From contig CAYNIW010000006.1 in the NCBI GenBank assembly GCA_964397545.1, positions 40,572 to 104,571 on the forward strand: a stretch of DNA of 64,000 bases. The letters are read 5' to 3'. How positions within the stretch are numbered: the stretch's first letter is position 1; every line of letters begins with the position of its first letter. The notes under the pieces are model-generated. The model was not told where the DNA came from, searched no databases, and was given only the letters and a program-made list of their open reading frames with translations. Source of the DNA: JAFGIG01 sp964397545. Lineage in GTDB: Bacteria; SDB-A. Shown piece after piece: positions 43,414 to 52,068 of the stretch. A program made the position numbers and the translations under genes.

Positions 43414-44526
43414 ATGAAGAAAAAATTTTTAACATGTATTCTTGCGTCGTTGTTGACATGCGCCCTCACCGCCCAGATTGTCATTGACCATAACTGCATG
43501 AGGGTTGATATTATCCCCTCTCAATGGGTAACTTACGTAATAAACAACTCTAAATGGCACTACGCGCACACCTCTCACGGAAGTCAGTTGACAACCGGTC
43601 TGGAAGAGCTCGAAATATTAAACTCCGCATTTGCCGTCGACATCGGATGGTGTGCTCTGCCCAACACACCGGGAGAATTCTGCATTCACGACGGACAGAG
43701 ATACGACGATTATGTTACCCCCGAAATGTATTGGCAGACGACAGACGGTATGAACGAGACGAGAGCCGTCCTAAACGGCAACACAGATCTCAACTTTTCA
43801 GGATGGGCGTGGTGCTGTCAGTGCGACCACTACACTTCTGATTCGGTTCAAACGTATCTTGACTCGATGAACAGACTCGAACAGCAGTATTCCGGCGTAA
43901 CTTTCATATACATGACAGGGAACGCACAGGCGACTGGAGACGATGGATACAACAGATATCTGAGGAACAACCAAATCAGGCAATACTGTCAGAACAACGG
44001 CAAGGTCCTTTTCGATTTCGCCGATATGGACTGCTGGTGGTTTAACGATACTACGAGCGCTTGGGAACAGCACACCTATTATCACAACGGTCAATACATA
44101 CCCGCCGAACACCCCGCGTATTACGGAGATTATAACGGCTCTCACACCGCTTACGAAAACTGTCTGCACAAGGGCATGGCAGTCTGGTATATGTTCGCGG
44201 TTCTCTCAGGGTGGGCGACCGGAGTCGAAGAAACTCCTGGGGGCAATTCTTTCATAGACGGATTGAAAGTTTATCCGAATCCTTTTACCTCCAGCGTGGA
44301 CATCTCTTTCAGCATCTTAAAAAGCGACTGGGTAGAAGTTTATATTTCCGATGTTTCCGGAAGAAAAATTCTGAATCTTTTGAGAGGTGATCTGGAGGAG
44401 GGCACTTACTCGGTAAGCTGGCAGGGAGTTGATTTTTCAGGGAGAGCCCTTCCGTCGGGAATTTATATATACAAAATTACGCAAGGCAGTGAGCTGGCAG
44501 TCTCGGGCGTTTTGAAAAAATTTTAG
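43414..44526 (+). CDS. Secreted protein with type IX C-terminal sorting domain
   Basis: The 370-residue product has a signal peptide (MKKKFLTCILASLLTCALTA) and an AAAGGAGGAG RBS. The body has conserved-looking blocks YAHTSHGSQLTTGLEELE, TFIYMTGNAQATGDDGYNRY and LFDFADMDCWWFND with several Trp, Cys and His residues. I do not recognise the family; an SGNH-like esterase fold is possible but unproven. The last 85 residues (LKVYPNPFTSSVDISFSI, VYISDVSGRKILNLLRG, GRALPSGIYIYKIT) form a typical FlgD-like/type A sorting domain that targets the protein to the surface via the type IX system. Confidence 0.82.
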   Translation: MKKKFLTCILASLLTCALTAQIVIDHNCMRVDIIPSQWVTYVINNSKWHYAHTSHGSQLTTGLEELEILNSAFAVDIGWCALPNTPGEFCIHDGQRYDDYVTPEMYWQTTDGMNETRAVLNGNTDLNFSGWAWCCQCDHYTSDSVQTYLDSMNRLEQQYSGVTFIYMTGNAQATGDDGYNRYLRNNQIRQYCQNNGKVLFDFADMDCWWFNDTTSAWEQHTYYHNGQYIPAEHPAYYGDYNGSHTAYENCLHKGMAVWYMFAVLSGWATGVEETPGGNSFIDGLKVYPNPFTSSVDISFSILKSDWVEVYISDVSGRKILNLLRGDLEEGTYSVSWQGVDFSGRALPSGIYIYKITQGSELAVSGVLKKF

Positions 44527-44587
44527 CGACATAAGAATCATACACCTGCAGACTCGTTGAACGAAAGCAACAGGAGGATAAGGCAAA

Positions 44588-44710
44588 TTGACATCCATTC
44601 TTTTCTTCATAGCGGTCGTGACATCGGCGGTTCAGATGCCCGTTGAACACGGCAGAATCTGCTTTTCGTCTGCGGAATGCGCCTTGATACTGGCTGCGGG
44701 CGGGAGTTAA
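44588..44710 (+). CDS. Possible small secreted or membrane peptide (40 aa)
   Basis: A TTG at 44588 has AGGAGG 10 nt upstream and opens a 40-residue frame with an N-terminal hydrophobic stretch (MTSILFFIAVVTSAVQMP) and two Cys. Its stop overlaps the ATG of another small frame as TAATG. There is no family match that I recognise. It may be real, or the region may be decayed coding sequence. Confidence 0.3.
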   Translation: MTSILFFIAVVTSAVQMPVEHGRICFSSAECALILAAGGS

Positions 44711-44829
44711 TGGGAGAGAGCATAATATGGGCTTTTGCAAAAGAAACGGGCTTATACGAAGAAAGTTTAAGGTATCCCGGGGAAGACGGCGTCTACGAAG
44801 AGGAAAGAATGGATTCTCTCGGACTTTAG
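44710..44829 (+). CDS. Possible small acidic peptide (39 aa)
   Basis: Starting at ATG 44710 in a TAATG overlap with the preceding small frame, this encodes a 39-residue acidic peptide (MGESIIWAFAKETGLYEESL and so on). The stop-start coupling is the only evidence for translation. It lies in the 336-nt gap between the sorting-domain protein and alaS, where I see nothing else except an inverted repeat TGACAA/TTGTCA at 44851-44865. Confidence 0.25.
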   Translation: MGESIIWAFAKETGLYEESLRYPGEDGVYEEERMDSLGL

Positions 44830-44862
44830 AGGCAGGTCACGCATTAAATTTGACAAGCATTG

Positions 44863-46647
44863 TCATTCCAAAACCGCTTTTATCCTTCTCACTCCCGAGG
44901 AAGAGGACTGTTCTTTCAGAATCCTGAATTTGCCGAGTTCACCCGTCTTTCCCACATGCGGTCCGCCGCAGACTTCTTTTGAAAAACCGCCTATGGAATA
45001 GACTTTTACTTTTTCGGAATACTTGTCCGTGAAAAGCGCTACAGCGCCTTTTTCCTTAGCCTCTGCAACATTCATCATCTCTTCGACTACATCAAGATTT
45101 TCTTCTATTACTTCGTTTACAATATTTTCGACTTTTGTAATCTCATCTTCCGTCATGGGCTTCGGATGTGAAAAATCGAACCTCAGCCTTTCAGGCGTAA
45201 TGTTTGAACCTTTCTGAGCGACATGCTTTCCGAGGACCTTCCTCAGAGCTTCATGGAGGAGATGCGTAGCGGTGTGGAGTTTTTTCGTCTGCTCGCTTGC
45301 GTCCGCCAGTCCTCCTTTGAACCTTACCTCGCTTCCGGCTCTGGAGATTTCCTGATGATTTTTATAGGCTTTTTCAAATCCTTCAATGTCCACGCCAAGA
45401 CCTTTTTCCCGGGCGAGTTCTTCAGTCATTTCGAGAGGGAAACCGTAAGTGTCGTAAAGCCTGAACGCTATTCTTCCCGGAATTTTTTCATTACCGTCTT
45501 TTATGAGGTTCGGCGCTATTCTCGAAAACTCTGTCATCCCTTTGTCGAGACAATGTCTGAAACGCTGTTCTTCTTCGGTAATCGCTCCTACTATAAACTC
45601 TTTTTTTCTTTCGAGTTCTTCATAAACCGGATTTGTCTCTATGATCAGATCCGCGAGCATCTCTCCCAGCCCTTTTTCTATGCCTATCATCATAGAATAC
45701 CTCATCGCCCTTCTTATTAGCCGTCTGACAATATAACCCTGGTCTAAATTCGATGGTTTTACTCCCAGCTCGTCACCGATAATGAAAAAAGCCGATCTCA
45801 TGTGATCTGTGATTATTCTCATGGCTCGGGTTTCTTCAACACTTTTTCCGTATTTTTTCCCCGATGCGTCTTCGACGACTCTTAAAAGAGGGGCGTATTT
45901 TTCAGTTTCGTAAACCGAAGAATATCCGTTGAGAACAGCGGCGGTTCTCTCAAGACCCATGCCGGTATCTACGTTTTTCACCTTTAAAAGCTCGAACCTT
46001 TTGTCAGGCGTTTTGTAAAACTGCATGAAGACGTCGTTCCATATCTCGACATATTTGCCGCATGGACACCCCGGCGAACAATTAGGAGAACAACTCGGCA
46101 GAAGAGTGTCATAAAACATCTCGGTATCAGGTCCGCAGGGGCCTGTTTTTCCTGCCGGACCCCACCAATTGTCTTTTTTCGGCAGAAAGAAAACATGATC
46201 TTCCCTGACTCCGCATTTTTTCCATATTCCGGCTGTCTCTTCGTCACGAGGACAATCGGAATCACCTTCAAAAACAGTGAAGAAAAGCCTTTCTCCGTCG
46301 AGAGAAAGCCAATTCTTTGATGTCAGAAATTCATGGCTCATCCGGACCGCTTCTTCCTTGAAATAATCTCCGAGCGACCAGTTGCCGAGCATCTCAAAAA
46401 AAGTCAGGTGCTGAGAATCGCCGACCTCATCGATGTCTCCTGTTCTCAGGCATTTCTGCCAATTACAGAGTCTTTTGCCCGAGGGATGCTTTTCTCCCAT
46501 GAGATAAGGGACAAGCGGATGCATACCGGCGGTCGTGAAAAGAACCGTCGGGTCATTTTCCGGAATCAGCGGAGCGCCCGTTATCTGCGCGTGGCCGTTT
46601 TGTCTGAAATACTCAATAAAAGAATTCCGCAATTCCTCGATTCTCAT
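44863..46647 (-). CDS. alaS: Alanyl-tRNA synthetase, short form without C-terminal domain
   Basis: The 594-residue protein charges tRNA-Ala. The class II catalytic core is normal (motif-like FTTAGMHPLVPYLMG, KCLRTGDIDEVGD, HLTFFEMLGNWSLGDYF), as is the editing domain with HTATHLLHEAL and CGGPHVGKTGELG. It ends directly after GVRRIKAVLE, where most bacterial AlaRS (about 870 residues) continue into the DHHA1/C-Ala domain used for dimerisation and tRNA elbow binding. No continuation is visible in any frame downstream. The CGGPHV form (instead of CGGTHV) and the N-terminal sequence resemble the short AlaRS of CPR bacteria. It is the last gene of the rny operon and overlaps the metacaspase gene by 4 nt. 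Confidence 0.94.
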   Translation of the reverse strand: MRIEELRNSFIEYFRQNGHAQITGAPLIPENDPTVLFTTAGMHPLVPYLMGEKHPSGKRLCNWQKCLRTGDIDEVGDSQHLTFFEMLGNWSLGDYFKEEAVRMSHEFLTSKNWLSLDGERLFFTVFEGDSDCPRDEETAGIWKKCGVREDHVFFLPKKDNWWGPAGKTGPCGPDTEMFYDTLLPSCSPNCSPGCPCGKYVEIWNDVFMQFYKTPDKRFELLKVKNVDTGMGLERTAAVLNGYSSVYETEKYAPLLRVVEDASGKKYGKSVEETRAMRIITDHMRSAFFIIGDELGVKPSNLDQGYIVRRLIRRAMRYSMMIGIEKGLGEMLADLIIETNPVYEELERKKEFIVGAITEEEQRFRHCLDKGMTEFSRIAPNLIKDGNEKIPGRIAFRLYDTYGFPLEMTEELAREKGLGVDIEGFEKAYKNHQEISRAGSEVRFKGGLADASEQTKKLHTATHLLHEALRKVLGKHVAQKGSNITPERLRFDFSHPKPMTEDEITKVENIVNEVIEENLDVVEEMMNVAEAKEKGAVALFTDKYSEKVKVYSIGGFSKEVCGGPHVGKTGELGKFRILKEQSSSSGVRRIKAVLE

Positions 46648-49037
46648 CTTTTATCCTTTCCCCCTTCAATAACCCCATCTGCGGGTGTTTTAAGCTCAAA
46701 CAACCTCAATGAGGCGTCGAAATTCACGCCGAGGTCCGGATCCATGGGTCTGTTCTCGCCCGTGAGCCTAACGCCGCAGTTGATACAGTCCCTCGGAACA
46801 TTTCCGGAATATTCATGCAGGCACTCTGGGCATGTTTTTTTCGATTTTTCTCTTATAAAATCAATTATCTCAGCCGAGCTTAACCATCTGTCGCTGTTTC
46901 TATCGGCTTCTCCCCTGAAAGCCCTCAGGAGAAGAGGAGTTAAAACCCTCTCTCCTACTTCCCTGTCTTCTTCGGAGGCGGTTATTATGAGTCTTCTTCC
47001 CTGCGAAGTCAAATCGGATACAAATCCTCCCGAGTGACACGCGTCGAGAAATATATAGCTTTCGAGGAATATTGGTATCGCGGAATTAAGCTCGTCGTCG
47101 AATATGTCTCCGTCTTCATCGTTCAGGCTGTATGGGCATATGCTTTCGTCATAGCCGTCGGGTTCGAGGATTCCCTCTGCGTATCTTTTCCTGTCTCCGT
47201 GCCCGCTGAAGAAAAAGATAAATTTGTCGCCTGAAGACGCCGCCTGAGATATCTTCTTTATGCTTTCGAGTATGTTCCTTCTCGTGGCATTTTCGTCTGC
47301 GAGAAAAACCGTGTTTTCAGGCTCTATTATTCCGCTGTTGACGAGAAGTTCATAAAACTCCAATGCGTCTTGCGATGCTCTGTTGAGCGAGCTTTCACCG
47401 GGATAACCGCTTATGCCTATTATGAGAGCCCAGAGCGTTCCCGGGCTTCTGTCTCCGGTAATCTCCGTGTTCTCTATCAGTTCCGTGCTTATATCGTATC
47501 TGCATCTATCGCCTCTTCCGTAGGCATAGACCTGCGCGAGATAACTGAATCCGGGAAAAGATTCGAACAGTATCGTCTCGTCGGAAGCCATGTCCGTAGG
47601 GTTTTCAGATCCTTCCGAACGCCTGTAGAACTCTTTTCCGCTTACGAAAAGATCGACGTCTCTATCCCGCGTGCTCTCTCCGCGGACTCTGATTACGGCA
47701 GTTCCTCGTGTCGGAAAAGACAAGGAGTAGAACTTGACGCCCTGAAAAGGCGGCCTCACTGTTCCTGTTCTGTGGTCTCCGAGAGACAGCTTTTCGACAG
47801 TGTCGATATCTACTGATCCGAAAGACAATTCAATTTCCGAAGGGTTGTCATAGAGAAGAGGAAGAAGATAGACAGTATCTCTTCTCCCAAGCCAAATAGA
47901 CGCGATCTCCAAAGGATTCAATGTGTTAAGTTTTATTCCGGCAGTTCCGTAGCCGTCGAAAATCATCAGATCAACATCCCGTTTTTCCGCTGAAAGAGCC
48001 TGAAAATAATAATATCCTTCGTTTCCTGTTATTATGCCGAGAATAAAAGGTCTTTCCGGTTCGACTTTTTTAGATATGCGCGGAGACAGATGGGGAACAA
48101 AAGAAGTTACCTCCTGCGCCGCAAGCGAATATCTGACAGACGATTCGCCTAAGTTAAAACCTTTCACGGTTACGCGAGTCTGCGACGAGTAGGGTGGAAT
48201 CAGTATGGTTTCACGTGACGTGTATCCCACTGATTTATACTTTTCTCCTTCTGTTTCGACGTAAAGGTCGAGATCCGCATCGTCGTTTCCAGCTGAATTG
48301 AGATAGAGTAAAACCGGATTGCGGCCGACGGAAGGTATCATAAAAGAATTCTGCGTGACTGATTCACCGAGGGTTCCGCTCATCGTGGTTCCAGGAGTCA
48401 ATTCCCTGAGAGATGATTTTTTCGAAACGCTCAGATTAAAATTCACCGTCTTGGAAATATCATTCATATAGACTATAGCCCTGACGGTTTCACTTTCGAA
48501 TATATCCGCCCTGGCCTTCTCATTGTTGGCGTCTGTCAAGCCTCCCGTCAGATATTCGTCGCTGTCAGTATAGAGCTTTATATCTATGTCTCCTCCCCGG
48601 TCGGAAGAAGAGAGTGAAAATTCATAGACACCCGACGACGGAGCCGAAAAAAGAAAAACCTCCGAAGGCCTCTCCGAATTCAGTGTTCCCGTTAATGGCA
48701 GGGCGGATAGATTTCTGTATTCCTTCATTGCATTTAATCTGACGCTGAGAGACGAGAAAGATACTCCTGAAAACTTAACGCTGAACCAATAGTTGAAATA
48801 TGTATTCAGAAGGGCTCTGCCTCTCTCGCTTTTTGAGAGTATGTTTCCGTCTTCTCCGTAAATTACAAAGGGAACGGGCGGCGAAACCGAAATTTCGATG
48901 TCTATATACCTGTCTTCGAAAAGCTTGAAAGATGCCCTGCCGTCGGACACAGGTAAGCTGAAAATCGTGTCCGCGGACACGACGAATTCAGGGCTTTTTG
49001 CCGTCATCAGAAGGCAAAATAAAAGAGCGCCGGTCAT
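46644..49037 (-). CDS. Secreted metacaspase-like (C14) peptidase with EF-hand-like loop and zinc ribbon
   Basis: The ATG at 49037 is chosen because AAGGAG precedes it and it overlaps the xseA stop as ATGA. The product is 797 residues with a signal peptide (MTGALLFCLLMTAKS). Residues about 20-530 form repeated beta domains of PPC type (for example VFLFSAPSSGVYEFSLSSSD). The caspase-like domain follows: LWALIIGISGYPG, the catalytic His in FFFSGHGDRKRY and the catalytic Cys in FLDACHSGGF, near residues 612 and 667. A Ca-binding-type loop DRNSDRWLSSAE and a four-cysteine ribbon (CPECLHEY ... CINCG) close the chain. Such proteins cleave after Arg/Lys. Its place in a housekeeping operon is odd. Confidence 0.9.
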   Translation of the reverse strand: MTGALLFCLLMTAKSPEFVVSADTIFSLPVSDGRASFKLFEDRYIDIEISVSPPVPFVIYGEDGNILSKSERGRALLNTYFNYWFSVKFSGVSFSSLSVRLNAMKEYRNLSALPLTGTLNSERPSEVFLFSAPSSGVYEFSLSSSDRGGDIDIKLYTDSDEYLTGGLTDANNEKARADIFESETVRAIVYMNDISKTVNFNLSVSKKSSLRELTPGTTMSGTLGESVTQNSFMIPSVGRNPVLLYLNSAGNDDADLDLYVETEGEKYKSVGYTSRETILIPPYSSQTRVTVKGFNLGESSVRYSLAAQEVTSFVPHLSPRISKKVEPERPFILGIITGNEGYYYFQALSAEKRDVDLMIFDGYGTAGIKLNTLNPLEIASIWLGRRDTVYLLPLLYDNPSEIELSFGSVDIDTVEKLSLGDHRTGTVRPPFQGVKFYSLSFPTRGTAVIRVRGESTRDRDVDLFVSGKEFYRRSEGSENPTDMASDETILFESFPGFSYLAQVYAYGRGDRCRYDISTELIENTEITGDRSPGTLWALIIGISGYPGESSLNRASQDALEFYELLVNSGIIEPENTVFLADENATRRNILESIKKISQAASSGDKFIFFFSGHGDRKRYAEGILEPDGYDESICPYSLNDEDGDIFDDELNSAIPIFLESYIFLDACHSGGFVSDLTSQGRRLIITASEEDREVGERVLTPLLLRAFRGEADRNSDRWLSSAEIIDFIREKSKKTCPECLHEYSGNVPRDCINCGVRLTGENRPMDPDLGVNFDASLRLFELKTPADGVIEGGKDKR

Positions 49038-50359
49038 ATTTTCTCCTTTTGAGCTTTCATCTCCCATGTTTTATCGTGAAATTTCACATCATAAACATCT
49101 CCGGAATTAACAAAGTCACCGCTCCTGACAAAATTTCCAGCAGAATCGTAAACCATCGCGTATCCTTTTTTAAGAAAAGCAAAAGGAGACAAACTGTGTA
49201 ATTTTTTCTCTGAAATATCTATATTTTCCCGTGCTTTCTCAAGCCTGTCGAGCATTCTGCGGTTTATTTCAGCGCTTTTGTATCCGAATATCTCCCTCTT
49301 GAACGCTAAGCTGTCTTTCAGTTTTTTTATGTCTATTCTCTCGTTCAATACGCTCAATTTTCCTTTTTTCGATTCTAAAACCGCTTTAACTGCCTTATTA
49401 ACCGATTCATTTTTGTATCCGAGAAGGGCGGAGTATTCGTTTATTCTGCCTTTCACTGAATTCAGAGAATAAGAATTTGAATAAGAAGATAACTTGGTTT
49501 CCGCGTATTTTGCCTTTTCCGAAATGTGAGACGAGATTTTTTTCCTGAGGTAAAAAAGATTCTCAAGTATCTCTTTTCTGTCCGGAAAAATCAGCTCTGC
49601 CGCCGCTGAAGGAGTCGGAGCAAAGAGGTCCGCCGCGAGGTCGGATATACAGCTGTCAGTTTCATGTCCGATTGCTGAAACAACAGGAAGAGGAAACGCG
49701 GCAATTTCTCTGGCGAGGTTTTCATCGTTGAAAGGAGCAAGGTCTTCGGCAGATCCACCTCCCCTCGCAAGGACTACCAGCTGGACATCGGTATTTAAAA
49801 ATCTTTTCATCGCCCTGATAAGTTCAGACGGGGCATTTTCCCCCTGAACCGCCGAAGGCGACAGAATAACATCGGCACATGGAAATCGTCTTTTGTATAT
49901 GTTTACGAAATCCTTTATAACTGCTCCTGTCGGTGAAGTCACTATTCCAACCTTTTGGGGATATTTGGGCAAAGATCTTTTTTTAGATCTGTCGAACAAC
50001 CCTTCCTTCGAGAGTTTCTCTTTAAGGATCAAGAACTTCATGTAGAGGGCGCCTTCACCCGCCGGAAAGGCAGTCTCGATTACGAAAATAAACCTTCCAG
50101 TCTTCTCCCAGAGAGAAATCCTGCCCTGAAAACGCCAAATCTGTCCTATAGCGGGAACCATGCGTTTTAAATTTCTCAAGTTTCCTTTATAGATCACGGC
50201 GTCAACAGAAGCGTATTCGTCTTTGAGTGTTAAATAGAAATGCCCGCTTGAATGTAAAGTGGCTTTGGATACTTCGCCTTCAACCGCTACAGAAGAAAAA
50301 TTCATCTCAAGGGTTCTCTTTGCCATCCCATTGAGCTGTGAAATCGTCAGTATTTCCAT
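49034..50359 (-). CDS. xseA: Exodeoxyribonuclease VII large subunit
   Basis: The 441-residue XseA has the OB-fold N-terminus (ILTISQLNGMAKRTLEMNF, VAVEGEVSKATLHSSGHFYL) and the catalytic core with VGIVTSPTGAVIKDF, VLARGGGSAEDLAPFNDENL and PVVSAIGHETDSCISDLAAD. A helical middle follows, and a C-terminal FLKKGYAMVYDSAGNFVRS tail. With XseB it degrades single-stranded DNA from both ends. No xseB is visible next to it. The gene lies 9 nt after folD and overlaps the metacaspase start by 4 nt. Confidence 0.95.
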   Translation of the reverse strand: MEILTISQLNGMAKRTLEMNFSSVAVEGEVSKATLHSSGHFYLTLKDEYASVDAVIYKGNLRNLKRMVPAIGQIWRFQGRISLWEKTGRFIFVIETAFPAGEGALYMKFLILKEKLSKEGLFDRSKKRSLPKYPQKVGIVTSPTGAVIKDFVNIYKRRFPCADVILSPSAVQGENAPSELIRAMKRFLNTDVQLVVLARGGGSAEDLAPFNDENLAREIAAFPLPVVSAIGHETDSCISDLAADLFAPTPSAAAELIFPDRKEILENLFYLRKKISSHISEKAKYAETKLSSYSNSYSLNSVKGRINEYSALLGYKNESVNKAVKAVLESKKGKLSVLNERIDIKKLKDSLAFKREIFGYKSAEINRRMLDRLEKARENIDISEKKLHSLSPFAFLKKGYAMVYDSAGNFVRSGDFVNSGDVYDVKFHDKTWEMKAQKEKI

Positions 50360-50368
50360 GGAAAAGGA

Positions 50369-51241
50369 CTATCCCCTGAAATAAAGGGCTGAATTGACCG
50401 TGTTCTTCATGAGCATAGCGACGGTCAAAAGTCCGACTCCGCCCGGAACGGGGGTTATCGAACCGGCGTGTCCCAAAAAATCTTTGTAGTCGGCATCTCC
50501 GCAGATTTTATAGCCGCTTTTGGAGCTTGCCGATTCTATTCTGTTTACTCCGACGTCAATTATCACGCACCCATCTTTTACCATATCCTTTTTCAGATAA
50601 TTCGCTTTGCCGACTGCCGAAATCACAATGTCAGCTTTTTTTGTGTATCTTTCGGGATTGTCCGTCATACTGTGGCATACTGTTAAAGTCGCGTCAGTGC
50701 CTTTTGCCAGAAGAAGGTTCGCGAGAGGTTTTCCCACGATTAAGCTTCTGCCGATTAAGACCGTGTGTTTACCTCTGAAATCCAATCCGTAATAATCTGC
50801 CAGAGCCATGATGCCGGAAGGCGTGCAGCAATAATGCCCTTTCGTCCCTCTCATAAGAGCTCCGAGATTCTGCGGATGAAGCCCGTCAACATCTTTTTCA
50901 GGAGGAATAACTGAAATGATTCTTTCCGGGTCTATATGCCGAGGCAGGGGGAACTGAACGAGTATTCCGTCCGGGTTTTCATATTCGGCGCAATCCCTTA
51001 TGGCGCGCTCAAGATCGTTCTCCTTAGTATTTTCGGGAAGAAACACTGTCTTCTCTTGTATCCCGATTTTTTCGGCGGCCCGTGTTTTGGATTTCACGTA
51101 AGAGCGCGATGCGGGGTCGTCGCCGACTAAAAAAACGACGAGTCCGGGTTTTTTGTCCATTTGAGCTACTGTTTTTGTAATTTCCGAGTAAATCTTATCG
51201 GCGACCGGCCTGCCTTCGAGAATTCTGGTCTCCATGTTCAC
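50369..51241 (-). CDS. folD: Methylene-tetrahydrofolate dehydrogenase/cyclohydrolase
   Basis: The 290-residue FolD interconverts 5,10-methylene- and 10-formyl-tetrahydrofolate using NADP+. The characteristic motifs are SYVKSKTRAAEKIGI (catalytic Tyr and Lys), VQFPLPRHID, KDVDGLHPQNLG, GRSLIVGKPLANLL, and ITPVPGGVGLLTVAML. It supplies one-carbon units that panB and the formyltransferase in this window would use. The GTG at 51241 overlaps the ymdB stop; an ATG at 51235 with AGGAG upstream may be the true start (288 residues). Confidence 0.96.
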   Translation of the reverse strand: MNMETRILEGRPVADKIYSEITKTVAQMDKKPGLVVFLVGDDPASRSYVKSKTRAAEKIGIQEKTVFLPENTKENDLERAIRDCAEYENPDGILVQFPLPRHIDPERIISVIPPEKDVDGLHPQNLGALMRGTKGHYCCTPSGIMALADYYGLDFRGKHTVLIGRSLIVGKPLANLLLAKGTDATLTVCHSMTDNPERYTKKADIVISAVGKANYLKKDMVKDGCVIIDVGVNRIESASSKSGYKICGDADYKDFLGHAGSITPVPGGVGLLTVAMLMKNTVNSALYFRG

Positions 51242-52068
51242 GCTCCAGGAGTTATCGCGGGGAAATCCGCGAATTTAGAAAATCGTTTAATCTCCAGAGC
51301 CCTGCCTGTTTCTCCGTCCGCCTTTATCACTACTCCGTCGAGTCTTCTTTTAGATCCGAAAAAAGGCTTCAGTCTCACTTTTCTTCCTGTCTTGAAAGCT
51401 TCGAGAGAATCTGACGGGTTCATTCCTATAACAGAATCGAATGCTCCCGACATCCCGACATCGGTTATGTAGGCGGTTCCTCTATCAGACACGAATTCGT
51501 CGGATGTAGGGATATGGGTGTGGGTCCCCAGAAGTGCCGTCACTTTTCCGTCGAGGCTGAAAAAGAGCGCTCTTTTTTCCGAAGTAGCTTCGGCGTGAAA
51601 ATCTATGATTATAACCGGATTTTTAGCATCGCTCGTTCTTGTTATCTCTTCTACCAGAGAATCCGCACAGGAAAAAGGATTGTCAGCCTGATTCATGTAA
51701 AGTCTTCCGACAAGACATGCAATGTAAATGCTGAAATTTCCGGATTTTATCACTGCCGTTCTCGAACCTTTTATGTATTTCGTGAAATTTGCGGGAATGA
51801 CCACTCTTTTTTCATTCTCAAACCAGTCTTCAGAGCCCGTCACGTGAAGAGAGTGATTGCCTCCCGTAAATACGGAAACGCCTGATTCGAAAAGCTCTTC
51901 TGAAACCTTTCTCGATATGCCGAAACCGGAAGCGAGATTTTCACCGTTTGCAATGACGGCGTCCGGAGAATATTCACCTATTATTTCCGGCAAAAAATGC
52001 CTGCAGACCTGCCTTCCGGGCTTTCCAATAATGTCGCCTAAAAAGACAACGCTGATTTTATTTTGCAT
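51238..52068 (-). CDS. ymdB: YmdB-family metallophosphoesterase
   Basis: The 276-residue protein fits the YmdB/TIGR00282 family: VVFLGDIIGKPGRQVCRHFL, VIANGENLASGFG, VFTGGNHSLH, IIDFHAEATSEKRALF, ALLGTHTHIPTSDE and the final AYITDVGMSGAFDSVIGM. These carry the Asp, Asn and His ligands of a di-iron or di-manganese centre. Family enzymes hydrolyse 2',3'-cyclic nucleotides and affect RNase Y-dependent expression in Bacillus. Its position next to rny (11-nt overlap) is the classical context. Confidence 0.93.
   Translation of the reverse strand: MQNKISVVFLGDIIGKPGRQVCRHFLPEIIGEYSPDAVIANGENLASGFGISRKVSEELFESGVSVFTGGNHSLHVTGSEDWFENEKRVVIPANFTKYIKGSRTAVIKSGNFSIYIACLVGRLYMNQADNPFSCADSLVEEITRTSDAKNPVIIIDFHAEATSEKRALFFSLDGKVTALLGTHTHIPTSDEFVSDRGTAYITDVGMSGAFDSVIGMNPSDSLEAFKTGRKVRLKPFFGSKRRLDGVVIKADGETGRALEIKRFSKFADFPAITPGA

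Noticed and set aside
44477..44740. Minus-strand 87-codon frame as a detached C-terminal piece of alaS
   Set aside because: Its translation has no similarity to DHHA1 or C-Ala and it overlaps the end of the sorting-domain gene.
46333..47037. Plus-strand 234-codon frame opposite alaS and the metacaspase gene
   Set aside because: It runs antisense across two conserved genes, has no domain and no RBS.
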